A DNA stretch of 64,000 nt from Fragilaria crotonensis (GCA_022925895.1 JAKSYS010000009.1:62001-126000); one strand, 5' to 3'; positions 34,408-45,563 are shown, counted from the first letter of the stretch. Made by a program: numbers and translations. Notes: a model not told the origin generated them from the letters alone.

Positions 34408-36621
34408 ATGTCCTCAGACTTTCCAATTTCATTAGCTGGCAACGCCGACTTGCGCGAGTTCATGGAACTCGTTACATCGACAACACACGTGAAGAGATAC
34501 ATAAAATTGCCCATGATTTGTGTTATGGGAGACACATCGAGCGGAAAATCGTCGCTCCTCTCGGCCTTGAGCATGGTGCAATTTCCGAGTTCTCATGAAT
34601 TGACAACAAGATGCCCGATCCTCCTGCAAATGACGCACTCGAATGAGGCGAGGGCGACTGTTTCGATTCAATGGAACGAAAAGAACAATGCCGTCCAATT
34701 CGAACCAGTTGACGTCTGTGACATGACTCTACTTCCCGGAGCTATCATCGATGCGCAAAATTTGATTCTGCAACAAACCAAGAAGGAAGTGGCTTTCGAT
34801 GTCATTTGCGTATCTGTTTATGGACCTCAGTGCTTGGATTTGACTCTACTCGACCTACCAGGCTTGGCTCGGGCTCGGGCTTCCCACGAAAGTGAATCAC
34901 TCGTTGAGGACATCGATATGCTGCTGCAGTCCTACCTTCAAAATCCCCGTTGCATCATTTTAGCCGTACTCCCCGCTAACGTTGATTTCCACAATTCGCA
35001 GATATTGGGCTTGGCGCAAACTGTCGATCCCGAGTTCAAGCGAACTATTCCGGTCCTCACGAAACCTGATTTGATTGATGCTGGCGCTGAGGATCAAGTT
35101 CTTCAATTGCTGCTTGGAAAAAAGATGGACTTGGGATTCCATATGTGCAAGGGCCGTGGCCAGGCAGCCCTGGATCAGGGCCAGTCGCTGGAAGAATCAC
35201 TGCAAGACGAAGCAGATTTTTTCCTTGCTGAAGAACCATGGAGAAGTGTCACAGATCGCAGCCTCTTTGGAACGGTGCAGTTACGCCAGAAACTGGGTGA
35301 GGTTCAAATGGCATTGATTCGCGAGACGATCCCGGACATTCTCAAGGAAGTACACTCGAAACAACAGTATGCCTTCTCGACGTTAGTGGCCATGGGTAAT
35401 CTGCACCAAACGTCAGCTGACAAAAGACGGTATTACCAAGATTATACTCAATCTTTTGTCTCGAGCTTAAAGGCAACGCTGAGTGGAAAGGGTAAGAAGT
35501 CCAAGCAACCATCGGCTGCAGCCAAGTTGCATGATGTATGCAATGTTTTCATGCAATCTATTCGAGAGGGATCGCTTGGTACTATCAAAGCGATCGTCGA
35601 AGGCGCTCAAGTGTTGGTGACATCAGCGAAAGGCGATGTGCAGGGTGAAGTGGTGCATGTCGATCATGAATACGCTTGTGTTGATTATGTGAATGAAGCT
35701 GATAAGCAAAGTGATGTTTTATTTGAATACGTTGGGTACGTCGCTAAGGAGCCGCTCGAGGAGAATGATGTCTGGTCAGACGGCACGAAGGTGTTTATTG
35801 CGCGTCAAGGCAATACCTTCGACCTTTTGAAACTTATTCCGCTCAACCGGATTCAGACGGATCCGTCGTGGTTGTTATCGAAGATAGCCGACAACCGCAC
35901 GGATGATCTGCCGTGCTTTTTGAATGTCGATATCTTCAAGTCCATTGTGTCGGACTTTATCGAAGAAGACTGGAGACCACATTGCACGATGCTCATTAAT
36001 CAGACTTCGGATATTGTCATGGCGGCAGTATCCGAGTCACTACAAAAGCCAAATGAAATCGAGCGCTTTCCGAAGCTCCATGCCTTGATTAAGCAAAAGA
36101 GCAGTCGCGGTGCACGAGCGCTCTTGATCGAAGCCGAAAAACAAGTGAATGATCACTTGGCCATGGAAAAGCACCCCTACACGCAAGACGATGTGTTGCT
36201 AGCGAATATTGCAGCTGCGCGGCATCGTGGCCTTAAGCGAGAATTGGAGGTTGCACTCCGGTTGGACCAAGAAGATGTTAATTTTGATACAGCAGCTATT
36301 CAAACAATTATGGAAGGCGTTTTCGAGAGGAATCGCCGTAAGTCGGTCGAATTACACATGGCGGAAGATATGGAGATTGTGCTAGAGTCGTATGGTAAGA
36401 TAGCAACCAAGCGCGTCATTGATCGATCCCCCATGATTTGTTGGGAAGTCTTTCGATCGCTGGTTCCGACCATCCAGGACACGTTGTGGAATATAACCGA
36501 TGCCGAGTTGGAACAAGCTATGGCTGATACTGAAGAATTCACCGAGAAGCACAAGGCTCTGACGGAAGAGCTCGAAGAGATGAATAAAGCACTCAATATA
36601 TTTCAATCCCTGTTGCTGTAA
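34408..36621 (+). CDS. dynamin-like GTPase
   Basis: The 737-residue protein starts at ATG 34408; an open frame reaching back to 34294 has no ATG. GTPase motifs are intact: G1 GDTSSGKSS (41-49), the G2 threonines in ELTTRCP, G3 DLPG (149-152) and G4 TKPD (218-221). A helical stalk region follows and the C-terminus is a GTPase effector domain (about 650-730) rich in ELEEM-type heptads. There is no pleckstrin-homology domain, proline-rich tail or TM segment, as in Mx/DRP-type members. Residues about 400-480 form an acidic beta-rich insert that repeats a GEVVHVDHEYACVDYV-like pattern, resembling an SH3/Tudor-type barrel and not part of canonical dynamins. Probable role: membrane remodelling or scission; the organelle is unknown. 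Confidence 0.85.
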   Translation: MSSDFPISLAGNADLREFMELVTSTTHVKRYIKLPMICVMGDTSSGKSSLLSALSMVQFPSSHELTTRCPILLQMTHSNEARATVSIQWNEKNNAVQFEPVDVCDMTLLPGAIIDAQNLILQQTKKEVAFDVICVSVYGPQCLDLTLLDLPGLARARASHESESLVEDIDMLLQSYLQNPRCIILAVLPANVDFHNSQILGLAQTVDPEFKRTIPVLTKPDLIDAGAEDQVLQLLLGKKMDLGFHMCKGRGQAALDQGQSLEESLQDEADFFLAEEPWRSVTDRSLFGTVQLRQKLGEVQMALIRETIPDILKEVHSKQQYAFSTLVAMGNLHQTSADKRRYYQDYTQSFVSSLKATLSGKGKKSKQPSAAAKLHDVCNVFMQSIREGSLGTIKAIVEGAQVLVTSAKGDVQGEVVHVDHEYACVDYVNEADKQSDVLFEYVGYVAKEPLEENDVWSDGTKVFIARQGNTFDLLKLIPLNRIQTDPSWLLSKIADNRTDDLPCFLNVDIFKSIVSDFIEEDWRPHCTMLINQTSDIVMAAVSESLQKPNEIERFPKLHALIKQKSSRGARALLIEAEKQVNDHLAMEKHPYTQDDVLLANIAAARHRGLKRELEVALRLDQEDVNFDTAAIQTIMEGVFERNRRKSVELHMAEDMEIVLESYGKIATKRVIDRSPMICWEVFRSLVPTIQDTLWNITDAELEQAMADTEEFTEKHKALTEELEEMNKALNIFQSLLL

Positions 36622-37105
36622 GAATAACTACACTGGTTGATGGTGACCCTTCTGCTACAGGTAGATCCTTGTCAATCAAATGAGCAAATCAAATCCAGAG
36701 TTCCTACGGTACGAAATATTGATACGACAGACGACAGTACCGGTACCTGTCTACGTCTACGCTCTACGCTACCGATTATGAATGAACCACAGTACCTGGT
36801 ACTACCAGCTTAGCAGCTATCCGTACGCGTACTGCAAAGAGCAGTGAATACTCAGAGCACTGAATACAACTTGCACGGTCTTGCGTGTAACGCAGTGGCG
36901 AATGAGGTTTCTGCGGAAGTCAACGCTTCCCATGTCGAAGCAGTTGCGTGAAGTTTTGACGAACACAACATGCACAACTGAGTTTTAGCCCATTGAGTGC
37001 GTGCACTGGCCTGACTAAAGGGCTCTAACAGTTCGCTTTGGATCACTGAGAATCGTTGATATAGTCCACCACTTTGCTTTCTCGACAAGCAGATTACGAT
37101 TAAAC
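36622..37105. other. intergenic, upstream of the ATM1-type gene
   Basis: GTAC palindromes at 36700-36840 (GGTACC, GGTACTACC). Nothing else is seen. Confidence 0.45.
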
Positions 37106-39097
37106 ATGTGGAGGGTGAAGTGTTCATCTCCCTCGCGACTCTTGGTGAATGCTGCTGTGCGGCATCAATTTCTGTGTCTCCCTCGAAAACGACCCTTCCG
37201 TCATCGATGGCATAGTTCAGGCGCCTTGAGCGGGGGCGGAGGGCTGATTCCCGACGTTAAGACGAACATTGCATCACGGGAACTGCAGATGCGAATCGCT
37301 CGGACGTTGTTCCAATACGTGTGGCCACAAGACTCAATGCAATCCAAGGAAGATCAAGAACGGAAATATCGGGTGAAACTTAGTTTAGGCTTGATGGTAG
37401 CCGGGAAGATGGTCACGATCCAAGTGCCATTTCTCTTCAAGTATCTCGTGGACTCCATGTCTTCTGAAGCTTTGTTGGCGCAGGATCACGTTGTATCGCT
37501 AAGTGGTATGCCATTGGCACTCGTGTTGGGATATGGTATCTCCAGGATCACCATGTCTGGGATGAACGAATATCGCAATGCCGTCTTTGCCCACGTCGCT
37601 CAAGATGCCATTCGCAAAGTCGGGCGTAAGGTCTTTGATCATGTTCATCAGCTTGATATGCAGTATCATCTATCTCGGAATACTGGGCAACTGTCGCGAG
37701 TTTTGGATCGAGGAAACCGATCCATTTCCTTCATCCTCAACGCCATGGTCTTCAATATCGCACCCACTCTGCTGGAAGTAGGCGTTGTTGCTGGTTTGAT
37801 GGGATATCACTGTGGCCCAGCCCACGCCGGTGTCGTGCTGGGCACACTTGCCACGTATATGGGATTTACCGTTGGCGTGACGCAGTGGCGGACCAAGTTT
37901 CGTCGCGACATGAATCGCTTGGAGAATGAAGCCAGTGGTCGTGTTGTGGATTCGCTACTCAATTACGAAACTGTTCAGTACTTCAACAACGCCGAGTACG
38001 AAGGGAATAGGTATGAAGAGTCGCTCCGAAACTATCAGACTGCTGCGCTGCAAGGCCAGCAATCCCTTTCCCTGCTCAACTTTGGCCAAGTCGCCATCTT
38101 TTCCGTCGGTCTTACGAGCGTCATGTACTTGACTGGGCAACAAATAATAGCAGGAACGGCGACGGTTGGCGATTTGGTTTTGGTAAATGGGCTTCTGTTT
38201 CAACTCAGTATCCCACTCAATTTCATTGGCACGGTCTACCGAGAAGTGCGACAGTCGTTGATTGACATGGAACAAATGTTCAATCTTTTGGATACCAAAC
38301 CTGGCATCCAAGACGCTCGTGATGTGATTGAGTACTCGCCTGCTGACATGGGGACCAAGCTCACGTTTACGAATGTTGAATTTGCGTATCCTGGTCTCGT
38401 GCGTCCGATCTTGAAAGGGATCACATTCGACGTGGAAGAGGGAAAAACAGTCGCGTTGGTTGGTTCGTCCGGCAGTGGGAAGAGTTCATTGCTTCGCCTG
38501 TTATACAGATTCTACGAGCCCAACGCTGGCTCCATTGCTATTGGAGGTCATGATCTAAAGGACATGTCGATTCATTCCGTAAGGAAAGCTATTGCAGTTG
38601 TTCCGCAGGATACCGTTCTGTTTCATGAGTCCATCAAATACAACATTCAATACGGTAATTTGGATGCTCCGTGGGATCAAGTCATTGAAGCGGCAAAGAA
38701 AGCTCGTATTCACGATACCATCATGAGCTTTCCCGACAAGTACGATACCATTGTGGGTGAACGAGGACTGAAGTTAAGCGGCGGGGAGAAGCAACGAGTC
38801 GCCATAGCTCGGGCCATCCTCAAGAACGCACCCATTCTATTGTGCGACGAGCCAACGTCGTCGTTGGATGGCGAGACCGAATACGACATTATGTCCAACC
38901 TCAAGGAAGTTGGTCGGAACACAACCACCGTCATCATCGCACACAGGTTGTCGACGATACAAGATTGTGACGAGATCATCGTTGTTGGAGATGGCAGTGT
39001 GGTGGAGCGTGGCACCCATGACGAGCTGGTTGCGAAAGGTGGGCGATACAGTGAACTGTTGGCAATTCAAGAACAACAGCCGGAGATCAATGATTAG
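37106..39097 (+). CDS. ATM1: mitochondrial ABC transporter, ATM1/ABCB7 type
   Basis: A half-transporter of the inner mitochondrial membrane that exports a glutathione-linked sulphur compound needed for cytosolic iron-sulphur protein assembly. The frame is intact at 663 residues. The first 40 are Arg/Ser-rich with almost no acid, a mitochondrial presequence. The six-span membrane domain carries family-typical stretches such as [12 protein letters not shown] and [14 protein letters not shown]. The ATPase has Walker [10 protein letters not shown] (from 453), signature LSGGEKQR (from 557), Walker [13 protein letters not shown] (about 577) and H-loop IAHRLST. A short piece of this gene, around [17 protein letters not shown], recurs in degenerate form at about 41330 and 47085. 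Confidence 0.93.
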   Translation: MWRVKCSSPSRLLVNAAVRHQFLCLPRKRPFRHRWHSSGALSGGGGLIPDVKTNIASRELQMRIARTLFQYVWPQDSMQSKEDQERKYRVKLSLGLMVAGKMVTIQVPFLFKYLVDSMSSEALLAQDHVVSLSGMPLALVLGYGISRITMSGMNEYRNAVFAHVAQDAIRKVGRKVFDHVHQLDMQYHLSRNTGQLSRVLDRGNRSISFILNAMVFNIAPTLLEVGVVAGLMGYHCGPAHAGVVLGTLATYMGFTVGVTQWRTKFRRDMNRLENEASGRVVDSLLNYETVQYFNNAEYEGNRYEESLRNYQTAALQGQQSLSLLNFGQVAIFSVGLTSVMYLTGQQIIAGTATVGDLVLVNGLLFQLSIPLNFIGTVYREVRQSLIDMEQMFNLLDTKPGIQDARDVIEYSPADMGTKLTFTNVEFAYPGLVRPILKGITFDVEEGKTVALVGSSGSGKSSLLRLLYRFYEPNAGSIAIGGHDLKDMSIHSVRKAIAVVPQDTVLFHESIKYNIQYGNLDAPWDQVIEAAKKARIHDTIMSFPDKYDTIVGERGLKLSGGEKQRVAIARAILKNAPILLCDEPTSSLDGETEYDIMSNLKEVGRNTTTVIIAHRLSTIQDCDEIIVVGDGSVVERGTHDELVAKGGRYSELLAIQEQQPEIND

Positions 39098-39527
39098 CAG
39101 GTTTCACCAGTCTTTCTTTAAATTAAAAGGAAAATGATCTTAAGCCTCTACTCGCATCGTGAGGTGGACGCAGAGGCCGTGCCCAGGAATGGAGGACTGT
39201 TCGGCGTCGCCTTCGACGAGAATTGAAATGCCACTCAAGAGCGCTACAGTCACTGTGAGTATGTACTGGCATCACAACATGTTGCCGTTGAGGCTGTGTC
39301 CAGGATGCGAAGCCTATGATTTCTGTGGGCTTATGGTCTATAACACGATTTCCCTCTGTGATCATTCTCTTAAAGTGGTGACTTGAAGGTTGCAGGTGAT
39401 TCTTATCATACACATAAAACTTACTGGCTAGAATTCTACCATACGTACCATCGCATATTCGATACATGCACATTGAATACATTTGTACTTTTGAATATGT
39501 GTATTCCATAATGATTACACATGACGC
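39098..39527. repeat. intergenic, carrying copy 1 of a local repeat
   Basis: The segment 39256-39305 (GTATGTACTGGCATCA, then ATGTTGCCGTTGAGGCTG) recurs at about 41399-41447 and, weaker, at 47325-47400. No gene is supported. Confidence 0.6.
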
Positions 39528-39824
39528 ATGAAATTTAAAAGAGTCTCCTGCTACCCATGGACAACAATTGCGAGCACCATGTTCAATGTTCAGATTCAGT
39601 CACGCTTTGTTTTCATGGGTTTGTACGTTTGTGCTGCACTCTCTGGTGACGCGCGAACCAATTCAGTCATGCAGAGTGCTCATAATCGACAACTCCCTAC
39701 TCTAGAACTGACTCTGGGAAACCAACAAGAGGGAAGCCCGTCAAGGACGACATCGCAAACCAAATTCGAAGGAGTTGGTGAAGAATCCGACTCTTCTACA
39801 TATCTTCTCCTAGATCCAAAGTAA
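39528..39824 (+). other. upstream open frame overlapping the next start codon
   Basis: A 98-codon frame from ATG 39528 ends at TAATG, so its stop shares a base with ATG 39824 of the ubiquitin-oxygenase-RING gene. Residues 18-44 are hydrophobic, like a signal sequence. The corresponding leader of copy 2 (45334-45560) is similar at DNA level but does not keep this frame. It may be a regulatory upstream frame in the leader or chance. Confidence 0.25.
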
Positions 39825-41068
39825 TGCGACGATACTTCGAGTCACCGGGCCAACAGCGCCACGCATCGTCAACTCATGATGTCAATCGCCTCATGCGCAT
39901 TTTTGTCAAGACTCTTACCGGCAAGACCATCACTCTTGATGCTGCAGCCACTGACTCCATGGAGAATGTCAAGGCCAAGATTCAGGACAAGGAAGGAATT
40001 CCACCGGATCAGCAGCGCTTGATTTTTGAAGGAAAGCAGCTCGAGGACGGCCGCACCCTCATGAATTACGGCATCAAGGAGGACTCCATTTTGCACTTGG
40101 TACTCCGATTGCGGGGAATGATTAGCACATTTACGTACAACGACACCTCCGACCCTTTGGTACGCTTTCTTATGCTGACTGACGATGAAAGAGAAGTAGC
40201 TGCTATTCCACGAGATGAGCTTCGTGCTTTGGCAGAGAAGGAGCACGTGAACGCTTTCAGCAACTTCGTTTTCAAGCCAGAGTGCAGGATTCTTTGCGTC
40301 GAACAGTGTCGGTTTTTATGTTCATTTCTCGACTTTATGTGGACAAGCACTGCGCAAGATGCTGCCAGGGACCGTGTTGATATGCGCCTGGTGATTGATG
40401 GCAACACATTTGTGCAGCTGTTGAGTTGCCTCGACCCTGTTGTTTCTTCAATGCAGCAATCCAGCGCTCTTGTTCGGAACTTGCACAACGAGTACCTCAA
40501 AGTACGCCGTGCTACGGGAGAACAATCCGGCATTGATGAATCCAAACTTGCTCTACGAATGACATGCGGACCCACCAATGCGTGTATCAACTTCCATTGT
40601 GACGGGGATTACGCTACCAGTACGTCCCAAATCGCATTAAACTGTCCATCTGAGTACAGGGGCGGCCGTTTGTGTTTCTTTGTCAGTGATGCTCTCCATG
40701 TCTTGGAACGCCCTGTCGGATCCATCACTCAGCACCCTAGAAGTGTGCTTCACGGCGTCACTGCACTGACGGAAGGCACGCGAAAGAGCTTGTTCGTTGT
40801 CGATCGAACCAATGGTCTCGGAGAAGGTGGGGTCATTCAAGTACACAGTGATCAAGTGCAACTCTTCTTGGCGCAGAAGATCTCTCGGCCACATGAGGTC
40901 GACATCAATACAATGCCGACATGTGTCGTGTGTTGTGAGCGAGCAGCGGACCATGTGGTTTTGCCATGTGGACATCTCTGTCTTTGTTCTATCTGTGAAT
41001 CAAGGGTCATCACGAGCTGTCCAATTTGTCGGTCGAATTTTCAACGGAAACAACGTGTGTACATGTAA
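39824..41068 (+). CDS. ubiquitin-like / 2OG-Fe(II) oxygenase / RING fusion, copy 1
   Basis: The 414-residue protein joins three modules. Residues 24-99 are strikingly close to ubiquitin ([48 protein letters not shown]). The C-terminus reads LRLRGM instead of the di-glycine, so it should not be cut off by deubiquitinases. The middle has a 2-oxoglutarate Fe(II) dioxygenase core: H258-C-D260 in FHCDG, the strand RGGRLCFFV, distal H310 in VLHGVT and R320 as likely 2OG-binding residue. Residues 367-406 form a C3HC4 RING ([18 protein letters not shown]), implying an E3 ligase. I infer a hydroxylase that modifies or recognises a client and drives its ubiquitination. Substrate and location are unknown; no TM segment or signal lies inside the frame. 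Confidence 0.85.
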   Translation: MRRYFESPGQQRHASSTHDVNRLMRIFVKTLTGKTITLDAAATDSMENVKAKIQDKEGIPPDQQRLIFEGKQLEDGRTLMNYGIKEDSILHLVLRLRGMISTFTYNDTSDPLVRFLMLTDDEREVAAIPRDELRALAEKEHVNAFSNFVFKPECRILCVEQCRFLCSFLDFMWTSTAQDAARDRVDMRLVIDGNTFVQLLSCLDPVVSSMQQSSALVRNLHNEYLKVRRATGEQSGIDESKLALRMTCGPTNACINFHCDGDYATSTSQIALNCPSEYRGGRLCFFVSDALHVLERPVGSITQHPRSVLHGVTALTEGTRKSLFVVDRTNGLGEGGVIQVHSDQVQLFLAQKISRPHEVDINTMPTCVVCCERAADHVVLPCGHLCLCSICESRVITSCPICRSNFQRKQRVYM

Positions 41069-41570
41069 CGGCAAAGCGTCGATGGGCAAGGAGTCTGCAT
41101 ATAGACGTGAAGCGTCTAGACAACATCAGCTGTTGTGTTAATGGTGAAGACGACGTTGATTATTGCTCACAAACAGACTTTCGTCGTTAGGTACACGACG
41201 CCGTGTTTTGAACGAAACGATTTGCGTATTTCATATCTTCAGTAGTTGCCTACGTCAACAGCTCTACTTTGAGATTTCCAAAAAACGAATCCGTCTGTGA
41301 ATGCACACCTTGCAGAACTTACGAGTAGATGCCATTCTCGAGGTCGGGCGACAGGCTTTTGATCATGTTCGCCAGCTAAAAACGCTGCATTTACTCTTAG
41401 TATGTACTAGAATCATTATATGTTGCCGTTGAGGCTGCGTCCAGAAAACTAAGAGCCCACGTTCTGTCACTTTCTGTGGAGTATACGCATCAAGCACACA
41501 CAAGTCGAGAACGCTCGCCACCGCCCTGTGCCTCGCAGAAGATTCGTTTCTCCTCGATGGAGTGCCAAGG
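41069..41570. repeat. 3' flank with ABC-transporter scrap and local repeat copy 2
   Basis: Sequence from 41070 matches the flank after copy 2 (CAAAGCGTC, GACAACATCAG, GCTCAC). At about 41330-41380, GATGCCATTCTCGAGGTCGG and CTTTTGATCATGTTCGCCAG resemble the ATM1-type gene at 37604-37655 with several differences. The local repeat follows at 41399-41447. Confidence 0.6.
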
Positions 41571-41807
41571 ATGCCAGAACGACCCATTGCGGACCTCATT
41601 GGTGGCCTCCAACAACTGGAAGCCCGCGTCGTATGTGCACAGGAAACGCTATGTCCAACAGTCGTCATTGAAGCCAGCGGTGGCCTCCGTGGAGGCAATT
41701 TAGACCACGATGGTAACATTCGTAGTGAGGTCCCTTTCGTTGCGTTTTTAATATTCCTTGTTGTTGCGTTTGTTGGTGCTAGTAGAGATTCGAGCTGTTG
41801 TGTGTGA
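41571..41807 (+). CDS. small hypothetical protein with C-terminal membrane span
   Basis: A 78-residue frame from ATG 41571 has a mixed helix (ADLIGGLQQLEARVV) and a hydrophobic stretch near the end (FVAFLIFLVVAFVGA), the layout of a tail-anchored protein. No homologous family is recognised. An ATG at 41556 opens an overlapping frame of similar length. Only composition supports it. Confidence 0.25.
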   Translation: MPERPIADLIGGLQQLEARVVCAQETLCPTVVIEASGGLRGGNLDHDGNIRSEVPFVAFLIFLVVAFVGASRDSSCCV

Positions 41808-41940
41808 TGCTTTGATACTCGAGTACCCGGTTTATTCAAAACAACATTCCATCCACGGGTTTCTCTCAACACCTTTGTGTGCCTGTTTATCATCCTAATG
41901 CTATACATTCAACACACGCCAGCCCGTGATCTGCGGAGAA

Positions 41941-42423
41941 ATGTCATCTCGTGTTCTATCCTTCCAGCTCATGGCGAGGCCTCTCGCCGATGGCGATGTC
42001 CCTGTTTCCATCCAGGAAGCCAACATCGGCCCCTACAATGGCTTGACGATTGAACAATTTGGCTTCGCCGTTGACAGTAAAGGAGACATGGACGCCATAT
42101 TCTACCATTTTCAAAGATCAATGTTCCAAATTTCTGGGAACCATTTTGGTGAAGGGAGATTCCATTTCCGCAAGTTACTTTTTGGCGGCGCTGCCAGAAC
42201 TGGCCAAACGATCAAGGCTCGCGGATGCCGTTCTAAATCCGTCCATGGTGATGTGACATTCGCCAACGTGATGGAAACAAAATGGTTCACTTCGGCTCCC
42301 GACATCATCACCATCACCAGAGATACCACCGTCGCACACAAACTCATCAAGGGAGTCTATGTGGATTATGGTAAAATCCCAGATGTCACCATGAAGTTGG
42401 CCGTGGTGGCGCTCGTTGGCTAG
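41941..42423 (+). CDS. uncharacterised protein, about 160 residues
   Basis: The frame starts at ATG 41941 (an in-frame GTG at 41926 is less likely) and ends at TAG. Composition is that of a soluble globular protein with mixed charges and no signal or TM segment. No motif is recognised. It is followed by 530 bases of plain sequence before a fold-back element. It may be complete, or an exon. Confidence 0.4.
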   Translation: MSSRVLSFQLMARPLADGDVPVSIQEANIGPYNGLTIEQFGFAVDSKGDMDAIFYHFQRSMFQISGNHFGEGRFHFRKLLFGGAARTGQTIKARGCRSKSVHGDVTFANVMETKWFTSAPDIITITRDTTVAHKLIKGVYVDYGKIPDVTMKLAVVALVG

Positions 42424-42956
42424 GGTACTACGACAACGTCTACGTCTGTCCAGGGGTTTGACAGAAGTGGAGCGCACAAAGGCGATTGTTGCCGAAGGCA
42501 CCAAGTAGGGTGTGTGCTACTCCCTAATGCGGCAGAATCTGAAGATTGTTGTGCCATTCATCCAACGGTGAAAATCAGCAACATCATTGAATGGCAATAA
42601 CGTTTTCCCTGGCTGCCTGTAGCGGTGTCAATGTGATTTTTCATGATCCTGCATGCACTGCCAAGACCTTTCCTACCCACTTTGATATGGTGGGAAGTAT
42701 CTGGTTTTCACATGGCCGATTGCTCGCCTCCATCCAATCGAGCAATGACGCAATGATGCAGTGACGCCCTCAGGTTAGCTTTGAACTGAGTCCTCGAGTA
42801 CAACTGTACCATGTTCGCTCTGAGTACTCCCATCTCCCATGTCACCTGCGCCGCAATCGCCTCACGGTACTCCTGATGTACAAGTACCTCTATCTCACAA
42901 AACAAACAAAGCAACCGCGTAAGGCATGGTGCATGGTGGCATGGTGTACTTGTCAA
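42424..42956. other. intergenic
   Basis: No gene or repeat is supported. Confidence 0.4.
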
Positions 42957-44106
42957 GTTTTAAAATACTCTTTGCTGGCCGAGAAAGCTTAATGTCTATA
43001 TATTTCGATCTATTTAGAATCTATATCGAATATAAAAGTAAACACTTTTGTATACATTTATCTTCATTTGTCCTTCAGCCCCATAGACGTCATCCCGTCT
43101 TCGATTTTCACCAATCAGACAGCTCAAAAACTCGGCTGTTCGCAAGATCGGCGCTGGCCCGGTTGCCGAATTTTTGTTTGACATACATGGCGGATGTGTA
43201 ACATACTTGTGTACGTTGCCGGTATGCTTACGCCGTTTATAATCTGGGTTGGTAAACTCCAAATCGACCCCTCAAATATTTTGAAGACAAACCTACAACC
43301 GCTTATTACTCAAAGTCTACGAGTCGATGTCATCTGTCAGCAAATGGCTTATGGTACTACCGGTACTGTTGTACAACACCGCGTTCAATGATTTAAGGGA
43401 GTACTGTAGTATAGCACTATACGTTCGAAAATACATTAGAAATGCGGAGTAGTACACCGTAGATTCTATGCAAGGTACTCGGAGTGGTCCAGTAGCGCAG
43501 TACTCGATTGTGAAACCTACAGTACGTTGATACCGGTAGCCTCCTGTTAAAATTGTTGTTGTCCTGGTTCCTGTCAAAAATGCATTGAATATCTATCAAA
43601 AACAACAAGTTTCATTCCCACAGTTACTACAACTGACTGTAATTGCTACATGCAATACAGACACAGAATGGAAAGTAAGTTAATTAATGAACTACAGAGA
43701 TATTACATGCAGATTGTCTGCAGTTGAGGTGCATTCGGCCAAATTGCAATTGTGGAGTATTTGTGTGATCAGTTTTCAAATGTGTACGATACCCGTAGTT
43801 TGAGTACCATTTCTACGTACGCGTGTAGGAGACATACGTAACTCCCGTGGCTTTCAAATTCGGATTTGGGCGCGGCTCCGTCGACATGCATTCAAAATGC
43901 ACCCTCGTAGACCCCAGTTACCCCAAGTAAGTCATATTGGATACACATGGGATGAGATTGTAATTGCACTGAGGGGTTCGTATCGATGACGTCGAAACGA
44001 AGCTACATAAATGTGTACATGTATCGATAAGTATATCTTCGATATAGATTCTAAATAGATCGAAATATATAGACATTAAGTTTTCTCTTGCTGGCCCTGC
44101 TAAAAC
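42957..44106. mobile_element. fold-back / MITE-like element, 1.15 kb
   Basis: A perfect 43-base inverted repeat begins CTTAATGTCTATATATTTCG at 42988-43030 and is mirrored at 44038-44080. Outside it, the arms extend imperfectly to GTTTTA at 42957 and TAAAAC at 44106. A small segment (TTTGCTGGCC) appears in opposite orientation in the two arms. The interior has no transposase frame but contains a GTAC cluster at 43350-43520. No clear target duplication was found. The identity of the inner arms implies a recent origin or continued homogenisation. Confidence 0.65.
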
Positions 44107-44244
44107 GGAATACCGGTACCGTAGTCGGATTACGACAGTACGATTACTAGGTCTACTACTAGCAGATAGACTATAGACTATAGACCATACAAATGATTTT
44201 TTGTGTCGTTCTTAAATAATACACCGTACAAAACATACAGCGAG

Positions 44245-44604
44245 CTAGAAAACGCTGAAATTAGGATTGAGAGTCCCATCCATCTTATCCCTCTGCAGTC
44301 CATGAATAATGTTGGTCACTGAAGTCTGACCACCATAGACAGCATAAATTTTGTCAATGGCGGTTGCTGCAGTATCCCTCATCCGAATCAATCTTGATAA
44401 CAAGTCCCACACCACCTCGAGTTGGCTGTATGGATGCTTTGAGCGACCTCACGGAGAAAGTCTAGCTGATTTTCTCCCACTGACTCCATGATGAAACTCT
44501 TGCCAGAGGTCATGAAGACTTGTGGGTGTTAGCATCAGTGTCCCCATCATTGTGAGGTTGTTCGCAGCAGCTTGTTCAGGTACCTGCTCTGCTGCTTCGG
44601 CCAT
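44245..44604 (-). pseudogene. GCR1-like DNA-binding domain protein with one stop
   Basis: From ATG 44604 a 119-codon frame has a Gln/Ala-rich start and a segment SLHDLWQEFHHGVSGRKSAR. One in-frame TGA (replacing the residue before GRSKHPY) follows, then VVWDLLSRLIRM, AIDKIYAVYG and VTNIIHGLQRDKMDGTLNP. The pattern resembles GCR1-type DNA-binding domains that occur in many stramenopile proteins and in Crypton tyrosine-recombinase transposons. The assignment is from memory. It is short enough to be a remnant of a larger protein, and no recombinase part is nearby. Confidence 0.4.
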
Positions 44605-45563
44605 TCCTCCTCTCTCTCGTCCACCAGCAGTCCATCACCTTGGTGCAGGTTGCAAGGAGCGAAGTTCTGGGTTACTGTGTAAATCCAGTACTATCTAGTA
44701 TCTAGTCTAAAGGTGATCTAACTAATGTATCATATGCATTATGCTTCCTGCACGGAGTTGCAACGTATTACGCTGCTACGGTACGGTGATTACACTTGCG
44801 GTCGTCACGTCAACAGGTCCAATTCTAGGCGGATCCTGCATACTTGTACGACGTATACTACTGGTACCAGGTACGTTGTACCTAAAATTCAGCAAACTGA
44901 ACGGGAAGATTCTGTTGTGCTTACATATACATGTGACCATACATACTGCTTTCAAATGTGACACGTACTTGTACTCTACACTCTACGACAATATGCATAG
45001 AGGGAATAGAGGGAGGAGAAGTCAGTCTCTATGTAACTTTGTACGTATCATCACCTTAAGTCCTAAAGATTTCCCAACTTCTCAAGAATCCACGGAGTCG
45101 CAGGTAACCAATTGCCCTGCAATGTCCCACAGAGGCAGTATGCTTATCTTCAATTTCGTTTATTCTGTAAACAAGGGAAAACGTGTGCATCGTCAAGATG
45201 TAGTAATACATAAGCTAGCACGTATCTTCACGGGCAATTTCAGAGATTCGAGCAGCCATCAATTTGATTCAATCTCTGCCAGTCGTGCTAGACTACAGTA
45301 TCAAAACATCAGATACTTTGTCTCCTTGGGTTCTTGTTCGTTTGTGCACTCGTCTCGTATTGCCAATTGTGTGATAAGCTCATAATCGAAAATTCTCTCT
45401 CCAGATCTGATTTCGAGAATCCAACAAGAGGAAACGCGTCAAGAACGAAATCACAAACCAAATATAACTTGCATTTCGCATCATTCATTCGACCTATTCG
45501 GATTCGAAGGCGGTGGTGAAGAATCCATCCCTTTTACGCATCTTCTCCAACTAGAACCAAGTT
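44605..45563. other. leader region of ubiquitin-oxygenase-RING copy 2
   Basis: 45380-45563 is similar to 39680-39823 before copy 1 (shared CCAACAAGAGG, CGTCAAG and ACAAACCAAAT words, and ATG in the equivalent position). The remaining upstream DNA has GTAC words at 44690-44880 and no gene. Confidence 0.55.

Noticed and set aside
36852-37127. 91-codon minus-strand frame before the ATM1-type gene
   Set aside because: Overlaps the transporter start and promoter, without motif.
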